Positions 61,203-64,000 of a stretch of DNA of 64,000 bases are shown piece by piece. The number at the start of each line of letters is the position of its first letter. Position 1 is the first letter of the stretch. Both the position numbers and the translations under genes were made by a program. The notes below the pieces were generated by a model, which saw only the letters and a program-made list of their open reading frames with translations, was not told the origin of the DNA and made no database searches. The stretch is from Balneola sp. GTDB taxonomy: Bacteria > Bacteroidota > Rhodothermia > Balneolales > Balneolaceae. The stretch lies in the NCBI GenBank assembly GCA_003712055.1, contig RHLJ01000006.1, positions 124,001 to 188,000 on the forward strand. Reading direction: 5' to 3'.

Positions 61203-64000
61203 ATGGTTCAAGAGCTACTGATAAGATATAAGCATACAATTCTGCCTCTTATTTTTATCCTGTCGTTTCTAAGCTTTAGTGACAGTGTGTCTGCGCAATC
61301 TGTATTGCTGCCAGGAGATGTGGTTGTGGTTTCAGTAAATTCAACCGATAATTCCTTTGATTTTATTCCACTTGTTGATCTTGAAGAGGGGAGCACAATA
61401 TGGTTTTCTAATGGAGTTTGGAATGCCGAGGAACTCGTAATAAACAACGGGCAGGAAATAGAGGTAAAAATTACGGCTCCGGTTGAAGCGGGTACTAACA
61501 TTCATGTAAACAGTATAGAAGATCATAGAGTGAATGTGGACGGAAAGCTTGAGTTTTTTGGAAATGGTGACCGAATATTTGCATTCCAGAAGGATAATGG
61601 CACAACCAGAGTAATTTATGGAATAGGCTGGGGGAGTAACGAGATATGGAACCCCCGAAATGAGCTTGGGTCGGAGATACCTGCAAGTATTTCTAAAGAA
61701 AGCTACACATTACTTCAACTCGGAGGCCGTGATAACTATCAGTATTACTTAAGGAACGGAGCCAGCGGCACTCCAAAAATGCTTGCTTCCTTCGTCTCCG
61801 ATCCAGCAAAGTGGAAAGGAAGAGATAAAGTCAGTTTTAATACAATGAGAACTGCATTTAGAATCCTTATTCCTCCGGTAGTACTGTTTGATGAAAGCAT
61901 CTCCACTACAAAAGAAAGCGAATCTATATTCTTGAATGTTGCAATCTATGAGCATGATGGTTCCAGATTAACTGTAGATGCTGTATTCAACCCTTTTTAT
62001 AGCTCTGCAGATACAAACGATACAGAGAAGTTCCAAAAGTATACATTCAACTTTACGGGGTTAATCGGTGATGCAGTATATGCAGTAGAAATACCTACTA
62101 CTGATGATAGTGGATACGAGAGTACAGAAAATGCTTTTTTCGAATTACAAAATCTCTCTAAAGGAGAATTAGGGGATTTTGTTACTCACGCTGCTTTTAT
62201 AAATGATAATGAAATACCTGATGTAGATATCAGTCGGGTATTTTATTCAGGAAAATCGGAATCGGACTATATAGAGATTCGAAATAATGAGCGCATCGAC
62301 GTTGATTTATCTGGCTGGAAAATTGAGAGCCGGGGCGAGTTATTCGAGTTTCCATATGGTACCTTCCTTCCGGCACTACAATCGTTAAAAGTCCATCATC
62401 CTGATGCCGAATTTGGATCGCATATTGCAAAAAGATGGCTTAGAAGAGGATCGGGCAATGTTGAACTCAAAACAAGCTACCAAGATAAAGTAACAGAGCA
62501 GGAATACAGGCTTATAGAAAGTGAGACTAATCGGTCAGAAATTGAGAATGTCAGCTCAAACCAGATTATCTCTGCAAATGTCAATCAGGTAGATGGAATT
62601 GTACAGCTTAGTGCTAATGAAATAAGCAAAGAGGAGACACCGGAACCTGGCTGGTATGTAATCAATGGAAGCGAGTTAAAGCCAGAATGGAATTTAAGTG
62701 AAGTCTTTAGTTGGGAAGAATCTGAAGCATCTTTTTTAGCCGTTACGGAATTATCAGTCACAGATCTTGAGGCAAAAGAATTACTAAAGTATTTCTCGCT
62801 CGAAGAATTAATGGAAATTGAGGCAACTGAAGATTCATTGGATATTCCAGAAATAGCAGATGAGACGCTTAATTCCACACTGACTTTTAAAATCTCCGGA
62901 ACCGATATTGACGAGAATGGCGTGCTTGGAGTGAGCGAAGGGTTTAATATGTTGAAGAATACTTCATATCAACCTATTTGGGTGAAAGATATCTTTGACG
63001 CTGTTGAAGAAACATTCTCTGCAAATCTTATAAATCCCAATATATATGTATGGGAAAAAGTTGGTTGGGCTAATTCTAAGGTTCTAACTGATTATGATAT
63101 GATTCCTCCCGGAGCTGTTTTTTGGATTAAAGCCGATTCTGTTTTTTCTGAGGAATTGCTTGAAGTGACTCTATCAGATTCACTCACAATAGATAAAGGT
63201 GTCGGGATTTTAGACGAAGAGAAGATGTTTTTGAGGTTGCAGCTTGCTACCGAAAGTACTTCGAATAGTGTTGAGCTTAGATTCTCAGAAGAAGAATCTG
63301 ATATCATAGACATTATTGCTCCTGAGTTTGAACCAGGCTTAGCTATTAACGAACCCGAAGCACTTTTTATGGGTCTGGGAAAAAGTGGTGTATGGAATAG
63401 AATGGTAGGTGTAAGCACTTTAAATGAAGATCAAAAAGTGGTGATTCCTATTCGTTTTGAGAGCGAAGAGTCTGGTATTTTTGGTTTTTCAATCAAATCA
63501 TGGGAAGGAGTACCTTCTGATTGGACGATTAAATTGTTGGATGAGCAGACACAAAAAGAACATATTTTAGGTACAGGGTGGTCATTTGATTTTGAACGGC
63601 TTTCGGAGCAAAGAAATAATGATGATGAAGCTGAGAATGATATCATTACTAAAGAACTTGAAGAGGAAGTTTTTGAAGCACGATTTAAACTAGTTCTGTT
63701 GCCCCCTGGAGTTGAGGAAACAGAAAGCTTTATCCCTGAAGATATTTCCCTGCATCAGAACTATCCGAATCCCTTCAATCCCAAAACTATTATCTCTTTT
63801 ACACTTCCTGAATCGATGCCTGTTAAACTTTCTGTATTTAACGTGGTAGGACAGCCCGTGGCAGTTCTTACTGAAGGAACTTTGTCTGAAGGAGATCATG
63901 AATATGAATGGGATGCTACCGGATTACCGAGTGGGATGTATATCTATCAGTTAGAAGTCGGAACGAAGGTTATGACCCGAAAAATGACACTTGTAAAGTA
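61203..64000 (+). CDS. T9SS-sorted lamin-tail-domain surface protein
   Basis: 932 residues visible; the last two bases of the window (TA) are the start of the stop codon. Signal peptide HTILPLIFILSFLSFSDSVS ending AQ. A lamin-tail-like domain lies near residues 340-420 (VFYSGKSESDYIEIRNNERI, DVDLSGWKIESRGELFEF). The C-terminal type A sorting domain has LHQNYPNPFNPKTIISFTL, VVGQPVAVLTEGTLSEGDHE and LPSGMYIYQLEVGTKVMTRK. It is probably exported through T9SS and attached to the surface. The middle repeats (WKGRDKVSFNTMRTAFRIL, GNGDRIFAFQKDNGTTRVIY) are of unknown role. Confidence 0.85.
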   Translation, partial: MVQELLIRYKHTILPLIFILSFLSFSDSVSAQSVLLPGDVVVVSVNSTDNSFDFIPLVDLEEGSTIWFSNGVWNAEELVINNGQEIEVKITAPVEAGTNIHVNSIEDHRVNVDGKLEFFGNGDRIFAFQKDNGTTRVIYGIGWGSNEIWNPRNELGSEIPASISKESYTLLQLGGRDNYQYYLRNGASGTPKMLASFVSDPAKWKGRDKVSFNTMRTAFRILIPPVVLFDESISTTKESESIFLNVAIYEHDGSRLTVDAVFNPFYSSADTNDTEKFQKYTFNFTGLIGDAVYAVEIPTTDDSGYESTENAFFELQNLSKGELGDFVTHAAFINDNEIPDVDISRVFYSGKSESDYIEIRNNERIDVDLSGWKIESRGELFEFPYGTFLPALQSLKVHHPDAEFGSHIAKRWLRRGSGNVELKTSYQDKVTEQEYRLIESETNRSEIENVSSNQIISANVNQVDGIVQLSANEISKEETPEPGWYVINGSELKPEWNLSEVFSWEESEASFLAVTELSVTDLEAKELLKYFSLEELMEIEATEDSLDIPEIADETLNSTLTFKISGTDIDENGVLGVSEGFNMLKNTSYQPIWVKDIFDAVEETFSANLINPNIYVWEKVGWANSKVLTDYDMIPPGAVFWIKADSVFSEELLEVTLSDSLTIDKGVGILDEEKMFLRLQLATESTSNSVELRFSEEESDIIDIIAPEFEPGLAINEPEALFMGLGKSGVWNRMVGVSTLNEDQKVVIPIRFESEESGIFGFSIKSWEGVPSDWTIKLLDEQTQKEHILGTGWSFDFERLSEQRNNDDEAENDIITKELEEEVFEARFKLVLLPPGVEETESFIPEDISLHQNYPNPFNPKTIISFTLPESMPVKLSVFNVVGQPVAVLTEGTLSEGDHEYEWDATGLPSGMYIYQLEVGTKVMTRKMTLVK

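Overview
The window looks like chromosomal DNA of a marine or halophilic member of the Balneolaeota/Rhodothermia side of the Bacteroidota. This is inferred from three secreted proteins ending in a YPNPFNP-type type IX secretion (T9SS) sorting domain, many short signal peptides and lipoboxes, a Bacteroidota-style -7 promoter box (TATCTTTG) before gatB, PEGA/DUF5683-like proteins, and an AT-leaning base composition. No genus can be fixed by eye. I see no rRNA, tRNA, CRISPR array, prophage or insertion sequence.

Layout. 1-5.4 kb: purK (partial), a beta-barrel-like protein, prfA, a membrane class III cyclase, then folE and a MerC-like gene divergent from a Fur/Zur-type regulator with a clear palindromic operator between them. 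5.5-8.5 kb: two exported metallophosphoesterases. 8.6-18.4 kb: an accessory stretch of small genes, nearly all on the minus strand (GNAT acetyltransferases, cupin, VOC, SRPBCC, DUF2200, GIY-YIG nuclease, serine hydrolase, alpha/beta hydrolase, two AraC regulators, RDD protein), with dispersed palindromic repeats between several of them. 18.4-25 kb: an OprB-like porin gene broken by a one-base deletion in a homopolymer, a short M1 peptidase, five tightly packed small genes including Imm7-like and Tdi1/DUF1851-like immunity proteins without a visible toxin, and a CBM9/GHL10 carbohydrate pair. 25.3-31 kb: pckA with terminator, a rhodanese lipoprotein and two T9SS cargo proteins joined by ATGA overlaps.

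31.2-40.3 kb is a plus-strand run: an RsmB/NOP2 RNA methyltransferase, gatB, a cysteine-less TlpA-like lipoprotein, tpiA, purD, an NHL-repeat protein, and a LuxE/LuxC-type pair. 40.3-46.4 kb is a minus-strand four-gene unit made of two tandem copies of a PEGA-domain protein plus a fibronectin-like/beta-propeller lipoprotein; I regard it as the best candidate for an undescribed system. 46.5-64 kb: leuS, a five-PAS HisKA_2 sensor kinase with a degenerate receiver, gltA, DUF2306, mazG, a three-gene maf/TPR/exported amidotransferase-like unit, DUF3098, DUF92, a dicarboxylate/glutamate symporter, and a 932-residue T9SS lamin-tail protein whose stop codon is cut by the window edge.

A theme across the window is short palindromic repeat families shared with intergenic DNA. 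Two of them lie in frame inside genes: one in the RNA methyltransferase just before its SAM-binding motif, one in the signal peptide of the NHL protein.
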